A stretch of DNA of 64,000 bases from Bolinopsis microptera (GCF_026151205.1 NC_087072.1:4760084-4824083), one strand, 5' to 3'. Numbered from the stretch's first letter, positions 1-11,499 are shown. Translations and numbers: made by a program. Notes: generated by a model not told the origin, from the sequence alone.

Positions 1-3000
1 CTTGTTGAGATCTTTTCTGACGATTACCAGCCAGACTCTGTTGATCAGCTCTGTAAGATGATGGACCCCATTGTCATGATGCAGTACGAGAACGATCCGG
101 ACTTTGAGTTTGGAAGCGTCAACAATATCATGAAGGAGACCGAGTCAGGCCCAGAGATTGATCCTGCCGCTTTGAGAAAACTGTTCAAAGCTACGAAGAA
201 ACCCAAGAAGTCTGAGTGTCTGGATGCGGTCGCCATGATGAAACTGTTCGCTAATCCAAATCTGATTAAGGAGAAGCGGCAGTCTGCCATCATCGATGGT
301 GAAGCACTTAACAGCCTGTTCGACGAGGCAGTGGAGACATGTGATGTGGAACAACTCTACAAAGCTCCGGACTCCGAGGGGAGGATTGTTACGGAGAAAG
401 AAGCGACTACCTTTCTCAGACGATCTTCTCTGGCCCTCCGCAAAACTCTTCTTCCTGGTGACCTTAGTAGGCTGTTCACTGTAGAAAACTATTACACAGA
501 TTCAGATGGTAGTGAGGATGAAGAACCCTTGCATTTAGATGAGACACTTCGAGAATTTGAAGAAGAAATTTACGAGAACATTGAAGAGAAGATGGAGGAC
601 ACGAATGACGAGTCAGTAGAACTTAAGGAAAACATAAATGAAAAAATGAAAGAAATTGATGAGGAGATAGAGGAATCAGATGAGAAGGTAGGGGAAACTG
701 AAGAAATAACGGACGAAACTGCTGACAAAGCTGTTGACGTCCTGAATGAATTTGACAATCAGGAACCTCAAGAAGCTTGCGATGAACTGCAAGAAGATAA
801 CGCTACGCCAACTGGGGAGGATACTTTTGACGAACTTGTTGTTGCTGATGATTCTAACAAAGAAAACGAAGAGCCAATGGTGATTGAAGAAGAACCATCT
901 GAAGAAGTACCCGAATCTTCAAAGAAAATCGAGAATATTGATACAGAGCCCGATAATCTTGTCATCTCTGATGGAGAAGAAAAATTAACTGATGTGATCA
1001 CAGATGACGCTGAGCCTACAGTTGATGAAGAGGCTCCACTTGAAATTGAAGAGGGAGTTGACGCTGAGAAGGTAGAAGACAGCGAGTCTGACGAAGAAAG
1101 CGATTCTGAGGAAGAAATGGGCGAGGAAGATCCAGAGTTACAACAGCAAGTTAACACTCTGTGTGCAGTCATCACCCCCATGGTCAGAAGACGCTGGTCC
1201 CAAAACAAGAGCTACGATTTCGGCGCTTTAAGCACTGTCCTGACGTTGGAGGATGACGACCAACATCCTGAGGTTGACCCCATTTCTATGAGAAAAATGT
1301 TCGGAATACCCAGAAAAATGACCTCTGCAAACGAGGAAATGGTCCTCGATCCTGTTTCTCTGATAAAGCTCTTCTTGAATCCCGATGTAACGAAGAAGAC
1401 CTCGGAGGAAGAGTTAGAACTTGATCCAATAGCGCTCCAGAATTTGTTTAGACTGCCCAAAGAACCAAAACAGGAGCAAGAGTCCGACCTGGACCCTGAA
1501 GCTCTGATAAATATGTTCCACTGTGAAGTTAAAGAAGAAGAGGTCACCAAACTTTACAAAACTCTAGAGGTGGAATCGGTGACAAAAGTGCTGGACAAGG
1601 CAAAGCGTACTAGCACATTGCCCGGTGACATATGCAAACTTTTCGTATCAGAAAATGTTCCTAATTCTCCTGGAGCCCCAAATGTAGATGAAGTCATTTC
1701 AAAGTTTGAGGAGGAAGTTAAAATTGAGCTTAGTAAGCCTACATCTAGACGAGGCGGAAGAAGGAAAAAACAAGAACCTGCTAATACAGAAAATGCAACA
1801 GCTATCAAACCAACGCGGGGTCGACGTGGGAGAAAACCAGCTGTTGAAAAAGATGGTGCTTTGGTGAAAGCTGAGGAAACTGTAGCTGTTACAGAAGATA
1901 TAGTGGTAGAGGTTGATCAACCTAAGCGCAGAGGTCGGAAAGCAGCCAAAGAAATAGTTAAACCTGAGGATATCTCCGTTCAGGTGCCAGCTATAGAACT
2001 GGTCGAAGACGCTCCTAAGAGGCGTGGGCGGGGAAGACCAGCAAAAATTGAGGAAATAGTTGCTGAACCCGAGACTGTTGAAGTAGCTGAACCAGAGACT
2101 ATAGAAGTAGCTGAACCGCCAAAACGTCGTGGGCGTGGAAGGCGAGCAAAATCGGAGGAGGAAGTAGAGACAAAAGAACCTGAACCACAGCCGATCACTG
2201 AACCTGAGGAATCTGACTTAACTGTAGAGAAAGATACCGAAGCTCAGCCGGCTTCAAGACGTGGAAGGAGGGGCAAAGTAGTAGAGTTTGCTGCAGTGAA
2301 CGTAGCCGAATCTGCAAAGCGTGGACGAAAAGTGACGGCTGAGAATGTAGAGAGTGAGATAATTACCGAGACTGAACCAGCCACAGAGGTCGTAGCACCA
2401 GCACTAAAACGTCGGGGGAGGCCCGCAAAGGTAGTCAAGGAAATAGAAGCACCTGGGCCAGAGAAACCAGTTTCAACCCGGGGCCGTAAAGGCAAGGCCG
2501 CTCTAGTCTCAATCAATGATGAAATCGAAACTCATGAAATTGAATCAGTGTCAGTTGAGAAAAGCGAGTCCATTTCAAAACCCACTCCAAGAAGAGGACG
2601 CAGAGCAAAGTCAGAGGAAGAGCCAAAACCAGTAACCCCTGCTAGAGGACGAAGAGCAAACTCAAAAGAAACACCAAAGGCTGAGAAAACCCCTGTCAAA
2701 GGCAGAAAAGCTAAAGCAGTCGAGATTTCTGAACTAGAGGTAACAGCTCCAACTCCAAGACGTGGTCGACGAGGCAAAGCTGCTGAGATCGAAGAGGAAG
2801 TTTCCGAAATGCCGGCAAAGAAAGCCCGACGAGGAAAAACGCCCACTCCTTCAGAAAAAGTGGAAAGCTCCTCGCCAGCACCAAACACCAAACGTGGTCG
2901 ATCTGCTAAGGAAGTTGAACCTACAGAAAAATCGGTAGGCAAAAAGAGAGCAACCAAAGGTAAGGAGCAGCCAGACTCGAAGAGAAACAAACAGGATGAT

Positions 3001-3552
3001 ACTGAGGATGAATTAGCTACCCTACAGAAAGCTTTGATTGCTCTAGAGAAAGAAGACCTCAATCTTACCATGGAGGAAGCAATGTTAGACGAGGTCATCG
3101 CAAAGTCACCGGCAGCAAAACCTGCTACTCGTCGTGGCCGCGCCGGTAAAGCAGCTCCCAGCCCTAAGAAACCTGCAAGCAAAAAGGTCGCCGCAAAAGC
3201 GACTCCTAGCCCAAAGAAGCCAGCTGCCAAAAAACCAGCCGCCAAGAAACCTGCTGCAAAGAAACCAGCCGCCAAGAAACCTGCTGCAAAAAAACCAGCT
3301 GCAAAAAAAGCTGCTGCTGCTAAATCAAAGAAAACTGCTGAAGTCGAGGAGTCATCCCGTTTAGTCAAAAAACCTAAACTATCCGTGATCAGAGAAGTGA
3401 ATACTCCTGCGAAGACTCCAGCGAAAAGGAAGCCGGCTCAGAAGAAAGGACCTGTGGTGGAGAAGAAGACCCCGGTGAAGAAAACCCCGGCTAAAAAGGC
3501 CACTCCGAAGAAGAGTCCTGCTCAGAGGGTCACAAGAAGTAGGCGCCGGTGA
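1..3552 (+). CDS. Ki-67-like / AT-hook chromatin protein, 5'-truncated by window
   Basis: One long frame is open from base 1 to a TGA at 3550-3552; the ATG at 58 is internal, because the codons before it are open and in the same style, so the true start lies upstream. About 160 residues at 1-560 recur at about 1218-1740: both copies carry repeats of the form D-P-x-A/S-L-x-x-L-F followed by K/P-rich linkers (for example ALRKLF, ALQNLF) and end with LPGD-I/L-x-x-LF. Between them lies a strongly acidic Glu/Asp block. From about 1745 to 2920 there are about 16 AT-hook-like motifs (KRRGRGR, RRGRRGK), separated by acidic spacers. The tail (about 3110-3345) has PAAKK repeats like a histone H1 tail. 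Together this predicts a nuclear, DNA-binding chromosome protein. The LF repeats and basic tail resemble Ki-67, but the FHA end is outside the window and I see no clear PP1-binding RVSF motif, so the family name is tentative. No intron is visible. Confidence 0.6.
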   Translation, partial: LVEIFSDDYQPDSVDQLCKMMDPIVMMQYENDPDFEFGSVNNIMKETESGPEIDPAALRKLFKATKKPKKSECLDAVAMMKLFANPNLIKEKRQSAIIDGEALNSLFDEAVETCDVEQLYKAPDSEGRIVTEKEATTFLRRSSLALRKTLLPGDLSRLFTVENYYTDSDGSEDEEPLHLDETLREFEEEIYENIEEKMEDTNDESVELKENINEKMKEIDEEIEESDEKVGETEEITDETADKAVDVLNEFDNQEPQEACDELQEDNATPTGEDTFDELVVADDSNKENEEPMVIEEEPSEEVPESSKKIENIDTEPDNLVISDGEEKLTDVITDDAEPTVDEEAPLEIEEGVDAEKVEDSESDEESDSEEEMGEEDPELQQQVNTLCAVITPMVRRRWSQNKSYDFGALSTVLTLEDDDQHPEVDPISMRKMFGIPRKMTSANEEMVLDPVSLIKLFLNPDVTKKTSEEELELDPIALQNLFRLPKEPKQEQESDLDPEALINMFHCEVKEEEVTKLYKTLEVESVTKVLDKAKRTSTLPGDICKLFVSENVPNSPGAPNVDEVISKFEEEVKIELSKPTSRRGGRRKKQEPANTENATAIKPTRGRRGRKPAVEKDGALVKAEETVAVTEDIVVEVDQPKRRGRKAAKEIVKPEDISVQVPAIELVEDAPKRRGRGRPAKIEEIVAEPETVEVAEPETIEVAEPPKRRGRGRRAKSEEEVETKEPEPQPITEPEESDLTVEKDTEAQPASRRGRRGKVVEFAAVNVAESAKRGRKVTAENVESEIITETEPATEVVAPALKRRGRPAKVVKEIEAPGPEKPVSTRGRKGKAALVSINDEIETHEIESVSVEKSESISKPTPRRGRRAKSEEEPKPVTPARGRRANSKETPKAEKTPVKGRKAKAVEISELEVTAPTPRRGRRGKAAEIEEEVSEMPAKKARRGKTPTPSEKVESSSPAPNTKRGRSAKEVEPTEKSVGKKRATKGKEQPDSKRNKQDDTEDELATLQKALIALEKEDLNLTMEEAMLDEVIAKSPAAKPATRRGRAGKAAPSPKKPASKKVAAKATPSPKKPAAKKPAAKKPAAKKPAAKKPAAKKPAAKKAAAAKSKKTAEVEESSRLVKKPKLSVIREVNTPAKTPAKRKPAQKKGPVVEKKTPVKKTPAKKATPKKSPAQRVTRSRRR

Positions 3553-4670
3553 AAAGCTTTCCTCTTAACTTCTAAAGAAGGACTTTAAATCTACTGTTCG
3601 AGTTGAAATGTCACGCCATTGTCGATTTCACTGTTATCAAGAACAGTCCGCGAAACAAGATCTACAGAAAACTTAAAAGCACAATTTCTTGATTTTGTTA
3701 ATTCATACTGGAACAGCTAGGTTATTGTTTTTTTTGTTGACGAAACAGCGTCCTTTCATGTGCGAATTGAAAGCAGCTTTGACCGAAATGTATTATTTGT
3801 GAGACCAAGATATCGACATAGGGAGTATTGAATTAAATTTTCGTATGGCACTACGCTTACAAGCTATAAGTTAGAAAATTTACTTTTAATAATTTTATTT
3901 CAGCAATTTGTATTTATAATGTTAGTTATTGAATTGCTCGATGTAGAATGCAGTGGATGCGTGTTATTTAATGATCTATAATAATTATTTATAATTAAGG
4001 TTAGAGGGATATGTGAAAGGGCTTCGAGCCTGAGAAAAGAGGATGCGATCTTCAATATGATTACGTAACTACTTAGTTTAACAGATTAGTTTTGATCACT
4101 TGGTGTCAGGGTTAAATTATTTTCAGAATTTCTAGAAATTTGAATCTTGATTTCAGAATTAGCACCGTAAAATGTGGGAATACGTAAGATAAGTTCCGGT
4201 CTCCTGAAACAGTTATTATAAACTAATCAATCGTAATCTTATTGATTGGACGACGCTTAATAAAACTGCGACATCGTTTATTTTGACATTTCACTCATTT
4301 GACTGACAATGTAATGTAATGATTGAACGGACGGGAAGCTGACTATTTTTATTATTAACTGTATTGTAATCATTGCAACAATTATATCGGTTTTCAATTT
4401 AGCAAGATATACTTTTTTCCTTTTCCATGGGTAAATTAGTGTAAAGATCACAGACTAGATAAATTGCAATTATCCTAAATCGAAGACAATGATACCGAAA
4501 GCGGAAAGATACGACCACAAAATTCCATAACTCTTTAGTCCGATTCAAAGTCTAGGGAAACTTCACATTATCCTTGCGGGTTAGGTGCTCTGAATCCATC
4601 CCTGTACAAGAACTAGAATTATTGGATCATGGATATCTCTTGGCATTGCAGATAAGTTACAGACTCTAGT
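3553..4670 (+). other. 3' UTR and intergenic tail of the chromatin gene
   Basis: AT-rich non-coding sequence after the stop codon. No open frame or repeat is evident. The canonical polyadenylation hexamer at 4259-4264 is the likely end of the mRNA, giving a 3' UTR of about 0.7 kb. Confidence 0.5.
4259..4264 (+). promoter_or_regulatory. Polyadenylation signal AATAAA
   Basis: Exact AATAAA about 710 bases after the stop of the chromatin-protein frame, in AT-rich context. Its position suits the 3' end of that gene; I cannot see transcript evidence. Confidence 0.4.
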
Positions 4671-4740
4671 GGGGGGGGGGGGGGGGGGGGGTGGGTACAC
4701 TACACTTTTTTACACCATAAAAGGCAAAAGTGTAGTGTAC
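4671..4740. repeat. 21-base poly-G tract followed by a short hairpin
   Basis: A pure run of 21 G at 4671-4691 is followed by inverted repeats at 4695-4710 and 4726-4740 (GTACACTACACTTTTT and AAAAGTGTAGTGTAC). It may be the remnant end of a G-capped mobile element like the one at 15289-15971. The next 490 bases to 5230 contain only short, unconvincing frames. Confidence 0.6.
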
Positions 4741-5230
4741 AAAAGTGTGGTGTAAAATAGCCTAAAATAGCCTAAGGCTGGTGTCTGAGGTTCAAAGTGT
4801 AAATTATATTTTCGTCCCCAAATCATTAGGTCATCGGAATTATGTCTGACATAAATATGTCTCGTAAGGTATTTAAACATTTTTTTGTACGTGAGCGCAT
4901 ACCCGCTTTGACAAAGATCACGTTTGTGATTAGATTGCACCTCCCTTTATTTTACCGGCTTGCACGCACACAGGACATGCAACGTGGAGCAAATACCCGC
5001 TGCAAAAGCAAAATTTCCTTTCGGCGTCTTTCGTCCTTTTTGTTGTTATGATTACGATAACTCTCATTAAATATTGTTATTCAATATAACAATGACTGGA
5101 GTGTGGAGGCTTCCCACTTCGGGGAATGCTAATATAATAGTAGTACTAGGAATTTCATTGGTCATTGGCCGCAATAATATTGCATTATGCAATTGTTTTA
5201 CTTTTGAGTGCGAACACTTGTTTTAAGTAA

Positions 5231-5557
5231 TTTGACCAAAACCCATAATCATGGGTAGAGTGAACCGCTGCCAGTGTCTCTCTTTTCCAAACAAAAGAAA
5301 ATGATATTAATTTGAGGAACCGTCCGCAAATGCAAATTGATACCGAGAATGAAATCGGTCGCTCGCTTTTCCCATTCAATAAGCTTTATTACAATACGTA
5401 AGCCGTGAATGAATGGGAAAAGCGAGCGACCGATTTCATTCTCGGTATCAATTTGCATTTGCGGACGGTTCCTCAAATTAATATCATTTTCTTTTGTTTG
5501 GAAAAGAGAGACACTGGCAGCGGTTCACTCTACCCATGATTATGGGTTTTGGTCAAA
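5231..5557. mobile_element. Foldback (hairpin) element, copy 1
   Basis: Two arms of about 150 bases are nearly perfect inverted complements, starting TTTGACCAAAACCCATAATC and ending with its complement, separated by about 25 bases (AAGCTT-containing loop). This is the layout of a foldback MITE. I see no flanking target duplication, because the element is now part of a tandem unit. Confidence 0.85.
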
Positions 5558-6569
5558 TATCATCTCTTTTTGATTATAATGTCAGGATAATTTACACAGT
5601 CGAAACTTAATAAGGAGGTAATTTCAACGATTTCGAAATTTTACCTTTGAAAACGTTTCCTTGTGTTTAGGTAGGCATATCTGTCAATAACAGACTGAAT
5701 ATAGCACTTTTTACTCATTCAAGTTGGCATTAAATTCATATATAATGCCATTTTAATATCGTGGGAAAGCAGAATATATTCGAAATCACGAATGAGCAAA
5801 ATTCTCACCTTTCGCACGTGCAAACTTTGAGCGGACGTTGCGTGCGCATAAAATATTGAATCACCATAAATTTTTGCATAGTGTTATTTAATATATAGTT
5901 TGATAAGCATGAAAAGTTTCAGAAGATTTCAAAAAGAACTTGGATCACAACGGGACTCCAAAGTTGGTAAAAATCGTGAAAATAACAATTTTTAGTGATT
6001 TTAGCTATTTTAAATGAATTTGGGCGTGTCCCCACGTGTGCAACTTTTCGATTTTCAACTTTAAAACTAGCCTATAACACAATTTAGACCTTTAGGAAGC
6101 AAAATTGAGCTCCACAACCCAAGGGATGGCCCAACACCAGAGAATACTAATTCACAACTTTTGTGTTTTTATAAAATTATTCTTCAAAAAAGCACAAACT
6201 TCAATAGCGAATATCTTTATGAAGGAGCAAGGTAGGAAAACTTTCCGGTAGATTTTCAGAATGCTTGAACAATTATCTAAGATAAAAATGTCCTCAGATT
6301 TTGAATAAAATTACTCCTTAATGCTTTAAAATCGATTTGAAAAGTTGTTATTTTGTCAAAAATCAAGTTTTAAAAACACTTAAATTGATGACGTCATCAA
6401 GTGATGATGATGACGATAAATTATTTTTCGATATAATGTAAACTAAAGTATAAACAATTATCTTTAAAACCTGTGGTTCGAAATGACTGTATCTTTTATA
6501 CTTTTGAATCTACGGACACTTAAATGTAGGCTACAATTTACTGCAAAAGCGTCTATACATATATATATA

Positions 6570-6896
6570 TTTGACCAAAACCCATAATCATGGGTAGAGT
6601 GTACCGCTGCCAGTGTCTCTCTTTTCCAAACAAAAGGAAATGATATTAATTTGAGGAACAGTCCGCTAATGCAAATTGATACCGAGAATGAAATCGGTCG
6701 CTCGCTTTTTCAAATCAATAAGCTTTATTACAATTCGTAAGCCGTGATCGAATGGAAAAAGCGAGCGACCGATTTCATTCTCGGTATCAATTTGCATTAG
6801 CGGACTGTTCCTCAAATTAATATCATTTCCTTTTGTTTGGAAAAGAGAGACACTGGCAGCGGTACACTCTACCCATGATTATGGGTTTTGGTCAAA
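6570..6896. mobile_element. Foldback (hairpin) element, copy 2
   Basis: Same structure and length as the hairpin at 5231-5557. Several substitutions are shared by both arms (for example a T replacing A at the mirrored GCGGACTG position). Such mirrored changes suggest either arm-to-arm conversion or a different source copy rather than independent decay. Confidence 0.85.
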
Positions 6897-7917
6897 TATC
6901 ATCTCTTTTTGATTATAATGTCAGGATAATTTACACAGCTAGTCGAAACTTCATTAACAAGGAGGTAATTTCGACGATTTCGAAATTCTGCCTTTGAAAA
7001 CGTTTCCTTGTGTTTAGTTAGGTATTTCTGTCGATAACCGACTGAATATGGCACTTTTTACTCATTCAAGTTGGCATTAAATTCATATATAATGCCATTT
7101 AAATATCGTGGAAAGCAGAATATATTCGAAATCACGAATGAGCAAATTTCTCACCTTTCGCACGTGCAAACTTTGAGCGGACGTCGCGTGCGCATACAAT
7201 ATTGAATCACCGTAAATTTTTGCATAGTGGTATTTAATATATAGTTTGATAAGCATGCAAAGTTTCAGAAGATTTCAGAAAGAACTTGGATCACAGCGGG
7301 ACTCCAAAGTTGATAAAAATCGTGAAAATCAAAATTTTTAGCGATTTTAGCTATTTTAAATGAATTTGGGCGTGTCCCCACGTGTGCAACTTTTCGATTT
7401 TTAACTTTAAAACTAGCCTATAACACAATTTACACCTTTAAGAAGCAAAATTGAGCTCCACAACCCAAGGGATGGCCCAACACCAGAGAATACTAATTCA
7501 CAACTTTTGTGTTTTTATAAAATTATTCTTCAAAAAAGCACTAACTTCAATAGCAAATATCTTTATGAAGGAGCAAGGTAGGAAACTATTCCGGTAGATT
7601 TTCGGAATGCTTGAACAATTATCTAAGATGAAAATGTCCTCAGATTTTGAATAAAATTACTCCTTAATAGTGTAAAATCGATTTAAAAAGTTGTTACTTT
7701 GTCAAAAGTCAAGTTTTAAAAACACTTAACTTGATGACGTCATCAAGTGATGATGATGACGTTAAATTATTTTTCAATACAATGTAAACTAAAGCTTAAA
7801 CAATTATCTTTAAAACCTGTGGTTCGAAATGACTGTATCGTTTATACTTTTGAATCTACGGACACTTAAATGTAGGCTACAATTGACTGCAAAAAGCGTC
7901 TATACATACATATATAT

Positions 7918-8772
7918 CTTCACGACAATCTGTTGTAAAACAGGGGTTCCAGAAAACCCACTTCCCGATACTCCTGAAACATAAAATTTTTTTTACAGTC
8001 GATTTGGACAAGGTCTAGACGCCCTGCAAAGTTTCAGATCTCTAACTCAATTTTAACATGGTTTTTAAGGCACCTGAATATGGCGATTTTGGGTTTTTTA
8101 CCTAATTTCGTATAACATGCTGGCGCGTATTTTGCGCAAATTTCTTAAAAACCTCCATACAACTATTTCTTATTCCTGTCATCTTCAACATTGAATTAGA
8201 ATGTTTTGAACTTAAATGTACCTGCTGAACTACTTTCGATGAGTCTTAATGCCTGGAAAACAATAAAGGGGATATAATCGTATAGGGGGTAAATAGTGTT
8301 GTGAATATAAGGGCGACGGTAATGCTTGCCAGCATTGTGATATATATATCTTCACGACAATCTGTTGTAAAACAGGGGTTCCAGAAAACCCACTTCCCGA
8401 TACTCCTGCAACATGAAATTTTTTTTACAGTCGATTTGGACAAGGTCTAGACGCTCTGCAAAGTTTCAGATCTCTAACTCGATTTTAACATGGTTTTTAA
8501 GGCACCTGAATATGGCGATTTTGGGTTTTTTACCTAATTTCGTATAACATGCTGGCGCGTATTTTGCGCAAATTTCTTAAAAACCTCCACATAACTATTT
8601 CTTATTCCTGTCATCTTTAACATTGAATTAGAATGTTTTGAACTTAAATATACCTGCTGAACTACTTTCGATGAGTCTTAATGCCTGGAAAACAATAAAG
8701 GGGATATAATAGTATAGGGGGTACATAGTGTTGTGAATATAAGGGCAACGGTTATGCTTGCCAGCATTGTGA
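7918..8772. repeat. Tandem duplication of a 432 bp repeat
   Basis: Units begin at 7918 and 8350 with CTTCACGACAATCTGTTG and are almost identical for about 420 bases. Each is preceded by a TATATA run. A diverged third copy lies at about 53150-53470. No open frame or terminal inverted repeat is seen; the family is unrecognised. Confidence 0.85.
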
Positions 8773-9454
8773 TTTACTTGATTTGACTTTTGGTTTGTAC
8801 AAGTAAGACAGCTATATAAAATGTGGTGATTAGAATAGCGTCTCACATTAAAAGTGGTTCAAACATCCTCGATCTTATAAAGTTTGTCATCTTTTCTGTT
8901 TGTTTTTCCATCCATTTTTGATCGTCAAAACACACGTCCTCGTTAAAACATCCATCTTTAACTTTCCGCAGTCACTCCTGTCGACAGGATATAAATACCT
9001 TATCGGACCTTATTTAGACGGACATTAAATGAACGGACATAATTATGAACGGACATTAATATGAACGCTAGAAGGCATTCAAACCCACCAAGAATCCGAA
9101 TTTTTTCCCCCATTTTTTCTGACGTTTTTTATTTCAGCAAATTGTTTTTAAATCTATTTCTTATACAGTAAGTAAGAAATACAGTCGTTAAGCAGTAAAA
9201 ATGTTAAAATATGTGTACACGATCAGTGTCTAATATCACATATCACATTCATCAAATTTTTAGTTTTCGTGCATGAAATAGTCCATGCTTAAAGCATCAG
9301 TGATTTTTAGCTTTATGGAAACCTTTTTTTTGTCAAACTACGCTACCCCGGTCCTGCATTTCAGTGTGAACTTTTACAAGCCATTATATTCGGCGTGAAG
9401 TGGTTTTATCTTAGACAACTTTAGGCTAACCTTAACATCACGTGAAGCTTTCCT

Positions 9455-9491
<37 letters not shown>

Positions 9492-9838
9492 AGTAATATG
9501 AACTATAACAACGTCGGACAATGTCCTTGACAACACGATTTACCGTAATATCTAGAGGCTGGAACAAGTTTGTCATGTTATGTTAGCGGGGACTAGCTCA
9601 TGAACTATGTTGTTGAGTGCACCATAATTTCGTTGACTTTTTCCGCCAAGTGACCCTTGAAAACATCATATACTAGTACATAGTAGAGTTTTCTGTGCCT
9701 CCGGCAGACCAAGGAGAACCTTTACGTCGTTAACTTACGGCACAATAAAGTTCTCATATATTCACAATAATAGTTGTCATATTCTGGACAAGAAGTTCGA
9801 AGTGGAATTTATTAAATAAGGTCCGATAAGGTGTATAT
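8773..9838. other. Non-coding AT-rich stretch with a 36-base poly-C tract
   Basis: No coding potential is seen. The one distinct feature is a pure run of 36 C at 9456-9491. Confidence 0.6.
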
Positions 9839-10467
9839 TTGATTCACGATTGGATGTCAATCCTTCCCAGCTCGGCGAGGCCCGGTGGTGCATTTCGCCG
9901 ATCTACGGTGGTTACGAGAAGAATTATTTCATGCGCGGCCCAGTAGTGCATCGAGCTACGAGGTATAACTATATATGTACAATTGTGGACTCGAAGGTTC
10001 CCCTTGTAATCAGTAATGCGATTTCGGAAGGCAGGCCTCCCCTTTTGCAATTTGCCTTTGCAGTGCGAGCTCGGAAGCTGGAGCTCTGCCTTCAGCGGTA
10101 CGTATCGAGGATGACTCGAACCGAACTGCGAACATTTTTCTACATTTGAGTCAAAATCTTTTCAAAGTGTTTCTGGAAACTACTTTTGTTCACGTTTCAT
10201 GCTACCTTGATGGATGTTACTCGTCTAAATTTCTTCGAAGTAGCGCGCGCGCACCGCTTTCTTCTCGAAATATTATGGCCCGAATATGTCAAGTGCTACG
10301 AAGTAGCGCGCGCCGGGCCAAATCATTAACAATTAACAATGGTCAACATTTTGTACTATACATTGTAGCGCGATGCACTACTGGGTCGCGCCGCGTATCA
10401 AATAATTTTTCTCGCAACCACTCGTATGCAGATCGGCGAGATGCGAAGGATTGACATCGTGAATCAA
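9839..10467. mobile_element. 629 bp element with about 110 bp terminal inverted repeats
   Basis: The ends TTGATTCACGAT and ATCGTGAATCAA are the outer edges of imperfect inverted arms of about 110 bases. The interior is CpG-rich and includes GTAGCGCGCGC and a block with the motif GGTTCCCCTTGTAAT. Pieces of this block recur at about 10550-10620, 23640-23690, 59650-59690 and 62400-62500, so it belongs to a dispersed family. The short open frames inside look fortuitous. No transposase is visible; likely non-autonomous. Confidence 0.75.
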
Positions 10468-10655
10468 GTCAACATTGAACATGCTACCCTGATCATTATT
10501 AGGCGAAAATATTTTTCGATTTTCGAAGTCCGGACATAACACTACCCTCCGATATACGAGGGTTCCCCCTTGTAATGCGATCTCGGAACTCGAAAGGCAG
10601 GCCTCCCCTTTGCAGTAGGTAGTGCGCCATCGACAGTGAGCCGCGCGTGCCGACT

Positions 10656-11499
10656 GTAGGATGGTTTTTTAGCGCTAATTTCGGCCAGCACAATTTTCTT
10701 CAAACAAATGGATATTAAGTATCCTTTCCGACCTCCGATTGCAACAAAAATTGGTGAGATTACTCATAGACTTACAAGGAAGGTGTCCGAAAAGTTTAAA
10801 GCATATCCAACCATCAGACATTATGTTACAGTAGGGGGTGCACCATAAAAATAAACTTGCTCGGATTTTACAAATTTTTGCACCGTTGTTTTCTAGAGAC
10901 TGTGAGAATTTTCACAATACCAAATTTGTCATACCTTTTTGGAAAGATCAGTGAGTTTCGCTTAGGTGCCATACTTGATGGTGCGCGGCTTTTGGAGCAA
11001 AATTAGCTGTAAAAGTCGCGTAATTTGACCAAATTTGGCCAAATTCGTTGATTTTTGTCGTATTAGTTGGATATATCTTCAGTTCCTTGAATGAGATCAT
11101 TCTGAAAATTGGCAACGACCTTTCAATAGGGCTTTCACAACTGTCCGAAAAATTTGGTGGATATCGGAGTTGATTTGTCATACGTTGTATGACCCGCCGC
11201 GCACGAAGTGCGCGGCTCCCCCTGTAGCGTCGAAGACGCTACAGTGAAGCGACCGTGGGGGTCACCACGTGATACAAGGAGTTGATATAGTGATCAAAAT
11301 GGGGCAAAATACGCTGCTTTTAGCTGTAACATAATGTCTGATGGTTGGATATGCTTTAAACTTTTCGGACACCTTCCTTGTAAGTCTATGAGTAATCTCA
11401 CCAATTTTTGTTGCAATCGGAGGTCGGAAAGGATACTTAATATCCATTTGTTTGAAGAAAATTGTGCTGGCCGAAATTAGCGCTAAAAAACCATCCTAC
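10656..11499. mobile_element. Foldback element with about 175 bp terminal inverted repeats
   Basis: Left arm 10656-10830 (starting GTAGGATGG) and right arm 11325-11499 (ending CCATCCTAC) are close inverted complements. The spacer at 10832-11324 also occurs, inverted and without its arms, at about 23255-23640. The spacer here carries a nested 103 bp insertion at 11175-11277. No protein-coding frame is supported. Confidence 0.8.
11175..11277. mobile_element. 103 bp hairpin-rich insertion with 9 bp target duplication
   Basis: GGAGTTGAT occurs on both sides (11166-11174 and 11278-11286). The related sequence near 23280-23300 has a single GGAGTTGAT in the same context, which is the empty site. 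The insert starts TTGTCATAC and ends GTGATACAA. It contains consecutive perfect stems: TCATAC/GTATGA, CCGCGCAC-GAA-GTGCGCGG, and TGTAGCGTC-GAA-GACGCTACA, plus CTCCCCC able to pair with GTGGGGG. A 9 bp duplication suits a Mutator-like mechanism, but the class is an inference. Confidence 0.8.

Larger units (their letters stand above)
5231..7914. repeat. Tandem duplication of a 1.34 kb unit
   Basis: Unit 1 (5231-6569) and unit 2 (6570 to about 7914) align along their whole length with scattered substitutions and small indels. Each starts with a 327 bp foldback hairpin and continues with about 1 kb of AT-rich sequence ending in a short TATATA run. A degraded piece of the hairpin part recurs at about 53023-53130, upstream of the second aquaporin copy, so the unit is also dispersed. 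No coding potential is visible. Confidence 0.9.

Noticed and set aside
2532-3368. 278-residue minus-strand frame opposite the chromatin gene, rich in FLAAGFFAAG
   Set aside because: It is the antisense of the Lys/Ala/Pro-rich and AT-hook repeats; there is no independent start context and the + strand frame is continuous and protein-like.
9850-10454. Two overlapping + strand frames of about 100 residues
   Set aside because: They lie wholly inside an inverted-repeat element and show no domain; one is largely antisense-symmetric sequence.
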